Source: Clostridia bacterium
GTDB taxonomy: Bacteria; Bacillota; Clostridia; Christensenellales; CAG-917
NCBI GenBank assembly: GCA_017461985.1
Contig: JAFTSA010000010.1
Coordinates: 35,050-99,049 of the forward strand
Direction of reading: 5' to 3'
DNA: 64,000 bases
In this document: positions 1 to 8,576 of the stretch, piece by piece
How the letters are laid out: each line of letters begins with the position of its first letter
Numbering within the stretch: position 1 is the stretch's first letter
Notes under the pieces: generated by a model
What the model saw: the letters and a program-made list of their open reading frames with translations, nothing else
The model's database searches: none
Told to the model about the DNA's origin: nothing
Program-made: the position numbers and the translations under genes

Positions 1-61
1 GTGTACCGAGCATTGTGCCGATGGCACTTCTCTTTGCGCTTACAAGATAAACTTTGCTCAT
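1..61 (-). CDS. acetyl-CoA acetyltransferase (thiolase), N-terminal fragment
   Basis: Partial gene running off the left edge. The 20 visible residues begin MSKVYLVSAKRSAIGTM, matching the first beta strand and the 'VSAxRTPIG' signature at the N terminus of thiolases that condense or cleave acetoacetyl-CoA. The start is fixed by an AGGAGG ribosome binding site 7 nt upstream. It is the last visible gene of the Etf/acyl-CoA dehydrogenase operon, 19 nt after etfA, which supports a role in C4 acyl-CoA metabolism. Only the N terminus is visible, so substrate and completeness cannot be judged. Confidence 0.75.
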   Translation of the reverse strand, partial: MSKVYLVSAKRSAIGTMLGT

Positions 62-80
62 AACTGCCTCCTATTTGTTT

Positions 81-1046
81 TTACAGAATTTTGTCAAGTT
101 GTTTCAAAACTGCGTTTGCGTCTGCAACGATACCGAGGTTTGCCACCTTGAAGATGGGTGCGTTGACGTCGGTGTTGACTGCCACGATATATTCAGACTC
201 TTCCATGCCTGCAAGGTGTTGGATTGCACCGCTGATACCAAATGCAAGATATGCTTGAGGACGGACGGTCTTGCCTGTTTGACCAACTTGGCGTGCGTGT
301 TCGATGATGCCACTGTCAACAAGGCTACGTGATGATGACACTGTGCCCTTGACCTTCTTTGCCACGTCAAATGCAGGAGCAACGTCCTTGACGCCACGAC
401 CACATGAAACGAGGATCTTTGCATCTTCGATCTTTTCAACGTTTTTGGTTTCTTTTACTTCTTCAACAACTTTGACCACTGCCTTTGAGTCGTCCCAGTT
501 GATTGTTTCTTGGATGATGTCCCCCTTTCTTGCGCCGTCAAATTCGGGTTTCTTCATAACGCCGGGACGGACTGTTGACATTTGAGGACGATGTTCAGGA
601 CAAATGATGGTTGCAAAGAGGTTGCCACCAAATGCAGGACGTGTCATAAAGAGGTTGCCTGCTTCATCCATTTCAAGTTTTGTGCAGTCTGCGGTGAGAC
701 CAGTGTGCAGTCTTGCTGAAAGTCTAGGAGCAAGATCTCTGCCGATGCTGGTTGCGCCGAAGAGCACCACGTTAGGATCATTTGCCTTTACCAATTGTGT
801 CACTGCTTGTGCATAATATTCAGTGACGAAATGCTTGAGGTTTGCGTGGTCCACAACACGGACTTCGTCTGCGCCGTATGCAACAAGGTCGTTTGCCTTT
901 GCTGAAACGCCGTCACCGAGGAGGAGTGCCACCACTTTTTCATTTACTTTGTCGGCGAGTTCACGTGCAACACCGAGGAGTTCGATTGCCACGGATTGGA
1001 GTTCGCCGTCACGTTGTTCACAAAATACCCATACGTTCTTTGCCAT
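81..1046 (-). CDS. etfA: electron transfer flavoprotein subunit alpha
   Basis: A 321-residue protein of normal EtfA length. The N-terminal half is the alpha/beta domain shared with EtfB. The C-terminal half is the FAD-binding domain, with the typical 'VSCGRGVKD' and 'GQTGKTVRPQAYLAFGISGA' segments followed by 'AVNTDVNAPIF', which contact FAD. With EtfB it accepts electrons from, or donates them to, the adjacent acyl-CoA dehydrogenase. In butyrate-forming Clostridia such Etf/Bcd complexes can bifurcate electrons between crotonyl-CoA and ferredoxin, but that cannot be decided from sequence inspection here. The start has AAGGAGG upstream. It lies 11 nt after etfB in one operon. Confidence 0.95.
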   Translation of the reverse strand: MAKNVWVFCEQRDGELQSVAIELLGVARELADKVNEKVVALLLGDGVSAKANDLVAYGADEVRVVDHANLKHFVTEYYAQAVTQLVKANDPNVVLFGATSIGRDLAPRLSARLHTGLTADCTKLEMDEAGNLFMTRPAFGGNLFATIICPEHRPQMSTVRPGVMKKPEFDGARKGDIIQETINWDDSKAVVKVVEEVKETKNVEKIEDAKILVSCGRGVKDVAPAFDVAKKVKGTVSSSRSLVDSGIIEHARQVGQTGKTVRPQAYLAFGISGAIQHLAGMEESEYIVAVNTDVNAPIFKVANLGIVADANAVLKQLDKIL

Positions 1047-1057
1047 AATGCGCCTCC

Positions 1058-1843
1058 TTAAATCAAATGACGTGCTTTCAATGCGTCAACGATTGCACGT
1101 GCTGCCCCTTCGGGATCAAGTTCAACGGTTTCGATGGTCTTGTCAAATTGCTTGGTTGCAGTTGACTTAACCTTTGTGGGTGAACCGCTGAGACCGATGT
1201 TTGCCTTGTCCAGATCAAGATCTGCAAAGGTGATGATGCCGATTTCCTTTTCGTCTTGAGCAACCATGTCCCAAACGTTCATATATCTGGGAGTGCCAAG
1301 GGTGGAGAGCACTGTCACGAGGCAAAGGCCTTTTGCTTCAAGGGTTTGATATCTGTCTTCAAATTGTCTCTTGACAACGAGGACTTCACGCTCTGCATCG
1401 TAATCAACTGCGGCGGCGTACGTGATTTGAGGGATGCCGAGGTGTTCTGCGATTTGAGGACCAACTTGTGCGGTGTCGCCGTCGATTGCTTGACGTCCGC
1501 AGAGGACTAGGTCTGCGCCCAACTTTTTCACTGCTGCTGCAATGATTGTGCTGGTTGCAAGGGTGTCACTGCCTGCAAATGCTCTGTCGCTGAGGAGATA
1601 TGCCTCGTCTGCGCCCATTGCAAGTGCTTCACGGAGTGCTTTTTCTGCTTGCATGGGTCCCATTGTGAGGACAACCACTTCTGCGCCGTGTTTTTCCTTC
1701 AGTTGAAGTGCAACTTCGATTGCGGTCTTGTCATCGGGGTTGATGATGCTGGGGACGCCGTCACGGATAAGAGTGTTTTTGACGGGGTCGATTTTGATTT
1801 CTGTTGTGTTGGGAACTTGTTTAATACATACGATAATTTTCAT
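1058..1843 (-). CDS. etfB: electron transfer flavoprotein subunit beta
   Basis: A 261-residue EtfB beginning MKIIVCIKQVPNT, the canonical N terminus. The AMP/FAD-binding segment 'LVLCGRQAIDGDTAQVGPQIAEHLGIPQ' is intact. I chose this ATG rather than the in-frame start four codons upstream because GAGGTGG lies directly before it and this is the conserved family start. It forms the heterodimer with EtfA. The gene starts 8 nt after the end of the acyl-CoA dehydrogenase, so translation is probably coupled. Confidence 0.95.
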   Translation of the reverse strand: MKIIVCIKQVPNTTEIKIDPVKNTLIRDGVPSIINPDDKTAIEVALQLKEKHGAEVVVLTMGPMQAEKALREALAMGADEAYLLSDRAFAGSDTLATSTIIAAAVKKLGADLVLCGRQAIDGDTAQVGPQIAEHLGIPQITYAAAVDYDAEREVLVVKRQFEDRYQTLEAKGLCLVTVLSTLGTPRYMNVWDMVAQDEKEIGIITFADLDLDKANIGLSGSPTKVKSTATKQFDKTIETVELDPEGAARAIVDALKARHLI

Positions 1844-1851
1844 ATTCCACC

Positions 1852-2988
1852 TCACTTTCTCAGGAGTGCACCGGAGATGACCATTCTTTGGACTTCGCTT
1901 GTGCCTTCGTAGATTTCTGTGATCTTTGCATCTCTCATCATTCTTTCAATGGGATACTCACGGGTGTAGCCGTATCCGCCGTGGAGCTGGACGCACTTGG
2001 TTGTGACTTCCATTGCTGTTTCTGATGCATAGAGTTTTGCTTGTGCTGCCTTCACTGAAAGTGTGGGGAGTTTGTTTTGCTTTGCGTCAACTGCTGCATA
2101 GACCAAGAGTTTTGCTGCTTCAACTCTTGTTGCAAGGTCAGCAAGGACAAATTGTGTGTTTTGGAAACCGGAGATTGATTTGCCAAATTGCTTTCTGCTC
2201 TTGACGTATGCGATTGTTGATTGAAGTGCGCCTTCTGCAATGCCCAGTGCTTGTGCTGCGATACCAACACGACCGCCGTCCAGGGTCTTCATTGCAATCT
2301 TGAATCCGTCGCCACGTTTGCCAAGCATATTTTCTTTGGGGACTTTGACGTTTTCAAAAATAAGTTCACAGGTGGATGAACCGCGGATGCCCATCTTCTT
2401 TTCCTTCTTGCCGATTGAGAAGCCGGGGAATGCCTTTTCAACGATGAATGCACTCATTTCGGGGCCTTTAGGGCCTTTGCCTGTCACTGCGATGATGACG
2501 TAGGTTTCTGCATAGCCTGCGTTGGTGATGAAGATTTTGCTGCCGTTCAAAAGATAGTGGTCTTCCATTTCGACTGCACGGGTTTGTTGATTGCTGGCGT
2601 CTGTGCCTGCATTGGGTTCAGTGAGGCCAAATGCGCCAATCTTCTTTCCGCTTGCAAGGTCGGGGAGATACTTTTGCTTTTGTTCTTCGGTGCCGTATTC
2701 AAGGATGGGTGCTGCGCAGAGTGAGGTGTGTGCTGAAAGGATAACACCTGTTGTGCCGCAGTGCTTTGAGAGTTCTTCAACGGCGGAGATATACATATTG
2801 TAGTTGCCGCCTGCGCCACCATATTCTCTGGGGATGATGATGCCGAAAAGACCCATCTTTGCCATCTTTTCTGCCGTTTCAACGGGGAAACGCTCTTGCT
2901 CGTCAACTTCTTGTGCAAGAGGTTTCACTTCGTTTTCGGCAAAGTCTTTGATCATCTGTTCAGAAAGAACTGATTTGAAATCTGCCAT
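1852..2988 (-). CDS. short-chain acyl-CoA dehydrogenase (Bcd type)
   Basis: A 378-residue flavoprotein of the acyl-CoA dehydrogenase family. Visible hallmarks are 'GAFGLTEPNAGTDA' and 'YVIIAVTGKG' of the FAD-binding middle domain, 'RKQFGKSISGFQNTQF', 'QLHGGYGYTREYPIERMMRDAKI', and the C-terminal 'EIYEGTSEVQRMVI', which supplies the catalytic glutamate of short-chain enzymes. It oxidises a short acyl-CoA or, run in reverse with Etf, reduces crotonyl-CoA to butyryl-CoA. Its position before etfB-etfA is the classic bcd-etfBA arrangement. It has GGAGG upstream of the ATG. Substrate length is inferred from context, not shown. Confidence 0.93.
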   Translation of the reverse strand: MADFKSVLSEQMIKDFAENEVKPLAQEVDEQERFPVETAEKMAKMGLFGIIIPREYGGAGGNYNMYISAVEELSKHCGTTGVILSAHTSLCAAPILEYGTEEQKQKYLPDLASGKKIGAFGLTEPNAGTDASNQQTRAVEMEDHYLLNGSKIFITNAGYAETYVIIAVTGKGPKGPEMSAFIVEKAFPGFSIGKKEKKMGIRGSSTCELIFENVKVPKENMLGKRGDGFKIAMKTLDGGRVGIAAQALGIAEGALQSTIAYVKSRKQFGKSISGFQNTQFVLADLATRVEAAKLLVYAAVDAKQNKLPTLSVKAAQAKLYASETAMEVTTKCVQLHGGYGYTREYPIERMMRDAKITEIYEGTSEVQRMVISGALLRK

Positions 2989-3000
2989 TATATCCTCCGT

Positions 3001-3408
3001 TTAGCCGTTAAACTTGACGGTTGCCATACCAGTGATGACAACTGTGCCGTCTTGTTTTGTGCATGTTGTATTCAATTTGATGATTTTTTTGTCTTCGCGA
3101 ATTTCTGCGATTTCAACTTCTGCCTTCACGTCGTCGCCAAGGAAGACGGGTGCTGTGAAGCGGAGTTCTTGTCCAAGATAAATTGTGCCGGGGCCGGGAA
3201 GTTTGTTTGCAAGAACTGCAGAGATGAGGCCTGATGTCAAAATGCCGTGGACTATACGCTTTCCAAAGATGGTTTCCTTTGCGTAGCCATCACTCATGTG
3301 GATAGGATTGACGTCCAGGCTGATGCCTGCAAATGCTGTCACGTCTGCTGCTGTAAAGGTCTTTTGCACGGATGCTTTTTGACCAACTTTCAATTCGCTA
3401 AATGTCAT
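3001..3408 (-). CDS. MaoC-family (R)-specific enoyl-CoA hydratase
   Basis: A 135-residue single hot-dog domain. The motif 'DVNPIHMSDGYAKE' supplies the catalytic Asp and His of (R)-hydratases (PhaJ/MaoC), followed by 'FGKRIVHGILTSGLISAVLANKLPGPGTIYL', also typical. It interconverts crotonyl-CoA and (R)-3-hydroxyacyl-CoA. It is the first gene of the operon, 12 nt before the acyl-CoA dehydrogenase, with GGAGG at its start. Clostridial butyrate operons more often carry an (S)-specific crotonase, so the stereochemistry implied here is noteworthy. Confidence 0.88.
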   Translation of the reverse strand: MTFSELKVGQKASVQKTFTAADVTAFAGISLDVNPIHMSDGYAKETIFGKRIVHGILTSGLISAVLANKLPGPGTIYLGQELRFTAPVFLGDDVKAEVEIAEIREDKKIIKLNTTCTKQDGTVVITGMATVKFNG

Positions 3409-3434
3409 TTTGTTTTCCTCCGATTTCTAAAAAT

Positions 3435-3493
3435 ATGAATAATGTTCATATTATTGTTGTCTATATTATATAACATAAATGTTATGAATTCAA
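3435..3493 (-). promoter_or_regulatory. promoter of the acyl-CoA operon with palindromic operator
   Basis: On the minus strand a TTGAAT -35 box (3488-3493) and a TATAAT -10 box (3465-3470) are 17 nt apart. The spacer holds the near-palindrome ATAACATAAATGTTAT (3470-3485), and a second inverted repeat, ATGAA-N5-TTCAT, lies at 3435-3449. A palindrome between -35 and -10 is a typical repressor site. The divergent TetR gene starting at 3655 is the obvious candidate regulator (inference). Confidence 0.7.
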
Positions 3494-3654
3494 TACAAAA
3501 TTTAAAATTTGTTGAATATTTCTTAACTTTTTTTGGAAATCCTTTGGATTTCTCCTCTTTTTGAAGAAAATTTGAGGCAACTTCAAGCTTACGTTTGTAA
3601 AAATCGGGGTTTTGTTGTATAATGACTGCGTACAAAACCACAAAGGAAAGCGCT

Positions 3655-4266
3655 ATGTCAAACGAATTTACATCGAAAGGCTACAACTCTCCCAAGACCA
3701 AGATCGGTCAACAAAAAATGGACGTCCTCATTTCTTCTGCAGAGGAGCTTTTTGCAAAGAACGGTTTTTACGACACCTCCGTTGCTGACATCTGCAAACA
3801 CGCTCAAACTGCAGTGGGCACTTTCTATATCTATTTCAAGACGAAAACCGACGTCTATCGTTGTCTGCTTGACAAATATCAAAGAGCAATCAAGGAGCAT
3901 CTTGACGAAAGCATCAAGGGTTGCACCACCAGATATGAAAAAGAGCGCCAAGGCATAAAGGCCTTTGTGAAGTATGCCCTTCAAAACCCCACCGCATACA
4001 ACGTCATTTGGGGTAGTCTTTCAATTGATGAAAAACTCTTCCACGACTACTACGTTTCCTTTGCAGCAAGCTATGCCCGCTCCCTCTCAAAGGACGCAGA
4101 GGGCGTCAGTGGCACGGACTACACTTCTCTTGCCTATTTGCTTATGGGCATCTCCAACTTCTTGGGGCTGAGAGCAATCTTTGAAAATATGACCGACGAG
4201 CAAATCGACGAGATGATTGACTCCACCATTATGCCCGCCCTTTCAAGCGGCTTCATCAAGGCATAA
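3655..4266 (+). CDS. TetR/AcrR family transcriptional regulator
   Basis: A 203-residue regulator. The N-terminal helix-turn-helix ('ISSAEELFAKNGFYDTSVADICKHAQTAVGTFYIYFKTKTDVYRCLLDKY') is a textbook TetR DNA-binding domain. The C-terminal region is the variable ligand-binding domain. I chose the ATG at 3655, with AAAGGAAAG upstream, over a weaker in-frame start at 3622. It is divergent from the acyl-CoA operon, so acyl-CoA-responsive repression of that operon is likely, in the manner of FadR/PaaR-type TetR proteins (inference). A GGTTGAATT/AATTCAACC inverted repeat follows the stop codon. Confidence 0.9.
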   Translation: MSNEFTSKGYNSPKTKIGQQKMDVLISSAEELFAKNGFYDTSVADICKHAQTAVGTFYIYFKTKTDVYRCLLDKYQRAIKEHLDESIKGCTTRYEKERQGIKAFVKYALQNPTAYNVIWGSLSIDEKLFHDYYVSFAASYARSLSKDAEGVSGTDYTSLAYLLMGISNFLGLRAIFENMTDEQIDEMIDSTIMPALSSGFIKA

Positions 4267-4360
4267 TCAAGGTCAAAAATCGGTTGAATTTTGTTCATAT
4301 TTTTTGAAAATAATTCAACCTTGAACGGTATTGTTTCAACATTAGACTATATTGCAATTA

Positions 4361-4390
4361 AAACGGCGGAAAATCGCCGTTTTTTCTTTG
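4361..4390 (+). terminator. rho-independent terminator after tetR
   Basis: The stem AACGGCG-gaaaat-CGCCGTT is followed by a T run (TTTTTTCTTT). Confidence 0.85.
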
Positions 4391-4428
4391 TTTTTTGAGG
4401 TTTTAACCCCTAAAACCGTAGTTCTATC

Positions 4429-4457
4429 TTGACTAACTCATATAAATATGAGAAAAT
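4429..4457 (+). promoter_or_regulatory. putative promoter/operator of the symporter gene
   Basis: A TTGACT -35-like box (4429-4434) is followed by the perfect-armed palindrome CTCATATAAATATGAG (4437-4452), just before a weak -10 (GAAAAT). The palindrome lies where a LacI- or GntR-type sugar repressor could block transcription. The regulator is not identifiable in this window. Confidence 0.5.
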
Positions 4458-4526
4458 ATCTTTTGGTTGTAAAATAATAACCGCTCCCTTTTGCCAAAGG
4501 CTGGGCGGAAAATAAAGGAGAAAATT

Positions 4527-6197
4527 ATGGCAAAATTCCAAAGAAAACCCATTCAGTATGATGAACGTGGTTTCCGCAAATTTGGATGGATGGACAAGCT
4601 TGCATACGCCGCTGGTGACTTCGGTTGCAATATGAGTTTCGCACTCAAGAGCACCCACCAAACTTTCTGGCTCGTGTATATGCTTTTGGACAGCAACCTG
4701 TTGTCAATCCTCGTCCTCATCACCCAAATTTGGGACGCTATCAATGACCCCCTCATTGGTGCACTCATCGACGCAGACAGACGCAAATATCGTCTTGGCA
4801 AGTTCAAGAGTTATATCTTGCTTGGCGCAATAGGCCTTACATTTGCGGGTGCTCTGTCCTTCCTCCCCGTGCCCACCGCAGACACTTGGCTGAAAGCCGT
4901 GCTGTTCATACTGGGCTACGTGTTCTGGGACGCATTCTACACCGTGGCAAACGTGCCTTACGGCTCAATGCTCTCACTGGTTTCAAACAACGAAGGCGAA
5001 AAGGCACAGCTGTCAACTTGGCGTTCAATCGGCTCAATGATTGGCAATATGTTCCCTATGATGATCCTGCCCACAATCATGTGGAAAGACATCGCATATG
5101 ATGGAACAGGTGTTGTTCAAGGCGTTGCAGACAAGTTCTTCCACACTCACCCCGAAACAGGCGAAGCATACAAGATTGGTGACTTGATGATCAACCCCGA
5201 CACAATGGAGCCTTTCCAAGAATTGCAAGGTATGACCGTCTTCATCGTGGCAATCGTCATGGGCGTCCTCGGTCTTCTCGCATTCCTGTTTATGATCAAG
5301 AAGATCACCCTCCGCGTTGACGAATCCTCAGTGAAAGTGGGCGAAGGACAAGGCAAATTCAACATCCTTGTGGCAGCAAAAAATTTCTTCACCAACCGTC
5401 CCGCAATCGGTGCAACTCTTGCCGCAATGGGTATGTTCCTTGGCATGAACTCCGCATCAACCGCCACAAGCATTATGTTTGCAACCTACTTTGGCATGCC
5501 CAAACTGTCAGGCATCGCATCAGCAATCGGCTTTGTGCCTATGCTCATCTTCATGCCCTTCATCAAGAAGATCGTCACCAAGTACGGCAAAAAGGAAGCA
5601 TCCGTGGTTGGCACTTTGGTGTCCTGCGCAGGCGCACTCCTTATGTTCGTCTTCCCCGCAATCCCCAACAGAACAGTGGGTATGGTCATGTACATCCTCG
5701 CCCTTTCAATCTTCGGCATCGGTATGGGCACTTACACCTGTGTGTCTTGGGCACTTATGGCTGACGCAATCGACTACAATGAATGGAAAACCGGCAAGCG
5801 TGAAGAAGGCACGGTCTATTCACTGCACAGCTTCTTCCGTAAACTGGCACAAGGTGTTGGACCCACAATCGTCATCGCACTTATGGGCGTCCTGGGCTAC
5901 GTATCAGCCAACGGTGTCAACGGTCAAACTCCCGAAACCGCAAAGAATATGTGCTGGCTGGTGGCAGGTCTCTACTGCGTGTCTGCTCTGTTTATGATTG
6001 TCGGCATCGGCGTCATCTACAACCTGAACAAGAAGACCACCGACAAGATGTATGCAGACCTTTCTGCAAAGCGTGAAGCAGTAGCTCAACAAGCAGCAAT
6101 CGATGCAGCACCCGAAGTTGAAACAGTCTTTGAAGATGCTCCTGAAGCAGTGGGATCAGCAGACGTCGTCGCAGAAGACACAACAACCGAAGAATAA
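4527..6197 (+). CDS. GPH-family sugar:cation symporter (MelB-like)
   Basis: A 556-residue, roughly 12-helix membrane transporter. The N terminus 'KFGWMDKLAYAAGDFGCNMSFALKSTHQTFWLVYML' and the loop 'ITQIWDAINDPLIGALIDADRRKYRLGKFKSYIL' are diagnostic of the glycoside-pentoside-hexuronide family, as is 'SWALMADAIDYNEWKTGKREEGTVYSLHSFFRKLAQG' in the second half. It imports a glycoside, pentoside or hexuronide with a cation; the substrate cannot be assigned. It is about 100 residues longer than typical members, with a loop around residues 195-240 and an acidic C-terminal tail of about 35 residues. The start follows AAAGGAG. Monocistronic, with a terminator downstream. Confidence 0.9.
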   Translation: MAKFQRKPIQYDERGFRKFGWMDKLAYAAGDFGCNMSFALKSTHQTFWLVYMLLDSNLLSILVLITQIWDAINDPLIGALIDADRRKYRLGKFKSYILLGAIGLTFAGALSFLPVPTADTWLKAVLFILGYVFWDAFYTVANVPYGSMLSLVSNNEGEKAQLSTWRSIGSMIGNMFPMMILPTIMWKDIAYDGTGVVQGVADKFFHTHPETGEAYKIGDLMINPDTMEPFQELQGMTVFIVAIVMGVLGLLAFLFMIKKITLRVDESSVKVGEGQGKFNILVAAKNFFTNRPAIGATLAAMGMFLGMNSASTATSIMFATYFGMPKLSGIASAIGFVPMLIFMPFIKKIVTKYGKKEASVVGTLVSCAGALLMFVFPAIPNRTVGMVMYILALSIFGIGMGTYTCVSWALMADAIDYNEWKTGKREEGTVYSLHSFFRKLAQGVGPTIVIALMGVLGYVSANGVNGQTPETAKNMCWLVAGLYCVSALFMIVGIGVIYNLNKKTTDKMYADLSAKREAVAQQAAIDAAPEVETVFEDAPEAVGSADVVAEDTTTEE

Positions 6198-6221
6198 CCA
6201 AATCAACACTTTACAAATCAA

Positions 6222-6250
6222 AAAACGGCACGTTATGTGCCGTTTTTGTT
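6222..6250 (+). terminator. rho-independent terminator after the symporter
   Basis: The stem ACGGCAC-gttat-GTGCCGT is followed by TTTTTG. Confidence 0.85.
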
Positions 6251-6276
6251 TTGTTCCTTCTGTTTCCGCCCCTCAA

Positions 6277-6675
6277 TTATTCTGCCAATTTTGTCGGTTT
6301 TTCCCCTCGTTTTTTGAGGGCTTTTGCTGTCAAATTGACACTCATATCAAGCAGTTTTTCGGTGAGTTCGCGGTCGGTATTTTCGTCCAAAATCACACTT
6401 ATCCAGTGTTCTTTGTTCATGTGATAAGCAGGATAAACGCCTCTCTCTTGACGGACAAAATAAGCGATGTCTGTGTCGCATTTCAGGTTGACCACGTCCA
6501 CTTCACCCTCTCCGTCAACACCAAATTTGCCCCTATCCAAGGTCATGATGACAGCAAACCACTTCTTGTTGCCCTCGTGTCTAAACACTGAAAAACTGGG
6601 GTATTTCATCCACGGTTTCTCCCCCGTCACCCCATACTTTTCCTCGATTAAACTTTCAATCTCCAACCTAGTCAT
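6277..6675 (-). CDS. MmcQ/YjbR family protein
   Basis: A 132-residue protein with the YjbR fold signature: an N-terminal 'LIEEKYGVTGEKPWMKYPSFSVFRHEGNKKWFAVIM' and C-terminal 'NKEHWISVILDENTDRELTEKLLDMSVNLTAK'. The family is cytoplasmic and resembles double-wing DNA-binding proteins, but no function is established. It follows the TfoX-like gene with a 3-nt gap, so the two are co-transcribed, a pairing that suggests a joint role. Confidence 0.85.
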   Translation of the reverse strand: MTRLEIESLIEEKYGVTGEKPWMKYPSFSVFRHEGNKKWFAVIMTLDRGKFGVDGEGEVDVVNLKCDTDIAYFVRQERGVYPAYHMNKEHWISVILDENTDRELTEKLLDMSVNLTAKALKKRGEKPTKLAE

Positions 6676-6678
6676 AGC

Positions 6679-6966
6679 CTACTCTCTTGTCACTTCTTCA
6701 ATGACCTTTGACAGTCTTTCACCATCATCTACAAAGTCGCAAAGCAACATCATTTTTGCCCCAGGATACGGCAATGCCAGCCCTGCCCGAGGCATCATTT
6801 TTTTCGCTTTTTCCGTAGGCTTAAACAGCAACCTGTCGTCATAAATCCCGCCAAACAAAACGCCGTTTGCGTAGAGCAAATATTCTCCCATCATCTTCTT
6901 ATAGGACAATTCCACTCTACCAGTCTGCTCCAAGACATATTCAAGATATTCCCTGCTGGACGCCAT
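6679..6966 (-). CDS. TfoX/Sxy N-terminal domain protein
   Basis: A 95-residue protein consisting only of the TfoX N-terminal domain: 'VELSYKKMMGEYLLYANGVLFGGIYDDRLLFKPTEKAKKMMP' is the conserved core. Full-length TfoX/Sxy is a competence regulator in Proteobacteria. In Firmicutes, stand-alone domains of this size are common and uncharacterised, so no competence role is claimed. I chose the ATG at 6966 because GAGG lies 6 nt upstream; an in-frame TTG two codons earlier is less likely. First gene of a two-gene operon with the YjbR-like gene. Confidence 0.85.
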   Translation of the reverse strand: MASSREYLEYVLEQTGRVELSYKKMMGEYLLYANGVLFGGIYDDRLLFKPTEKAKKMMPRAGLALPYPGAKMMLLCDFVDDGERLSKVIEEVTRE

Positions 6967-7033
6967 CTTCAACCTCTCGTATTTATCAATCTAATTCTAC
7001 ATCAACCCTCACTGGTTTTCAACACCTATTGCA

Positions 7034-7161
7034 CAAAAAAAGAGCCGTTTTATCGGCTCTTTGGCGTTCCCACGGGGAATCATAAGGAACGAAGTGACGG
7101 AATAGCGAGGAAGTGAGCTTGCTCACAAGCCGCGCGTCAGCCCGAACTAGCCCTTAGGAGG
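7034..7161 (-). repeat. T-loop-interrupted tRNA-Arg fragment with terminator
   Basis: On the minus strand this reads as the anticodon-to-T-stem part of tRNA-Arg(CCT) (7141-7161), a 59-nt insert (7082-7140), then the tRNA 3' end including CCA (7062-7081), then a terminator (7034-7061, GAGCCG/CGGCTC plus T run). Compared with the intact gene at 10278-10352, the insert replaces the GAAC of the T-loop. The insert contains the perfect hairpin GTGAGC-tt-GCTCAC and the string TAAGGAACGAAGTGACGG, shared with the unit at 10107. No acceptor 5' strand or D arm is present, so it is not a functional tRNA. The next 170 nt up to 7331 hold nothing recognisable. Confidence 0.7.
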
Positions 7162-7331
7162 ATGTATCTGACCTTAATGTAGGATTTGCAAAACATCTAA
7201 AATGCATATTTTGCACGATTTTCGCCGCTTGCTCGCCGTATTTTGCGTAATTTTCACGCCGTTTAATAACTTTTATAGCGTTCAAAAAACCAAGGCAACC
7301 AAAAAGGTCACCAAACTTGGTGACCTAAGGT

Positions 7332-8576
7332 TTATAAGTTTTTAAAATAAACTTCCACTTCGTGCCCGCTTTTCTCTTTCATATCTAACAGTAATTGACG
7401 GAAATTCCAATATGCAAGTCCTTGGACATTTAGACAAGCAAAAATTTTTCTATCGAAGTATCGTCTAATAGAATAATAGGTAGGCACGACATAATATTCA
7501 TCATAATCACGCCTAGCGTAAAATTCGCAAATTTCTTCATAGTTAAAGGTTTCTATTTTCTGTGGCGCTCCAGTAAAACATAACCCTTCCAAATGCCTTC
7601 CACTAAACTCATCAACATGAAGATAGTTTTTATAGTCTTCTTCAACAGTATCATCGTCAGACTCAAACATTAAGATAGGTGAAGCGTTTTTAGTGACTTC
7701 AGGAATATACAAAATTAAACTTTTGAATTTAAACCTAAAATCACTTTTATTGTCTTTTGTCCATAAAGAAAAATGAGTTTCATCCAAAATTTTAATTTCT
7801 GTGTTACCAGAGCAACACCCATCAAACATATCCATGCCAAACTGCAACCCTGAACGGTTTAGTATGTTTACAAACTTTTTTGCAAGTGCCAAATCTGTAA
7901 TTCTCGCTATTTCATTCTGTCCTAATGATAATCCTATTTCTTCTATTGCTTGCTTAAACACTTGTGTTGTCTTTTTCTTAAGTTCCATGCCATGAGTAGT
8001 TAAGAATGCCATGTAAGCATCATAATTACGGACTAATTCACTATAACCTGTTAGCGTTTTATATCGCTCCCCAATAGCTTTATAGAATAAAATATCTAAA
8101 TCATTTAATAACGACTGGAATATATCAGTCAGCACAGCATCGTCTATATTTAATTCAGCATGAGTTAAAGCGTTTCTTACTTTATTAAGTTTCTTTAATT
8201 TGTCAATTAATGGCTTCTGCATTTGTAAGTCGCAAATTTTTTCAACTCGGTTAAGAGCTTCTTCATAAGTAATTGTATGAATAGGACTCCATTCACAAAA
8301 ATCAAAGATATTACAAGAAGGGTCCTTTTTTTGTTTTTGATACGCCTCCAAGTAAGCATTATCTATTTTTGATATAATAAAAAGTTCGTTTACCTGTCTT
8401 AATATAAATTTTAACAATATTTCTACCCCATGATGAGTAAATAATATTGCATGCTTAAGATCCAAGTAATCAGCTTTTTGGGGTGATTTTTCGACTGTGT
8501 TTTTTTCAAATTCTAAGAAGGAAGCAAAACCCATTTCCAAAGAATCCATCCCATTTTCCAATAAATCAATTTTCAT
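7332..8576 (-). CDS. HEPN-domain-like protein (putative defence RNase)
   Basis: A 414-residue protein not closely recognised. The N-terminal ~160 residues have the helical pattern of HEPN domains: 'HAILFTHHGVEILLKFILRQ' (42-61) and the motif RNALTH (134-139), which fits the R-(N)-x4-H catalytic signature of HEPN ribonucleases. The remaining ~250 residues are unassigned. HEPN proteins are frequent in toxin-antitoxin, abortive-infection and CRISPR systems. The gene is AT-rich relative to the housekeeping genes around it and lies in the tRNA-Arg-linked island, consistent with horizontal transfer. No partner antitoxin is obvious. The domain call is by eye and would need a profile search. Confidence 0.55.
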   Translation of the reverse strand: MKIDLLENGMDSLEMGFASFLEFEKNTVEKSPQKADYLDLKHAILFTHHGVEILLKFILRQVNELFIISKIDNAYLEAYQKQKKDPSCNIFDFCEWSPIHTITYEEALNRVEKICDLQMQKPLIDKLKKLNKVRNALTHAELNIDDAVLTDIFQSLLNDLDILFYKAIGERYKTLTGYSELVRNYDAYMAFLTTHGMELKKKTTQVFKQAIEEIGLSLGQNEIARITDLALAKKFVNILNRSGLQFGMDMFDGCCSGNTEIKILDETHFSLWTKDNKSDFRFKFKSLILYIPEVTKNASPILMFESDDDTVEEDYKNYLHVDEFSGRHLEGLCFTGAPQKIETFNYEEICEFYARRDYDEYYVVPTYYSIRRYFDRKIFACLNVQGLAYWNFRQLLLDMKEKSGHEVEVYFKNL

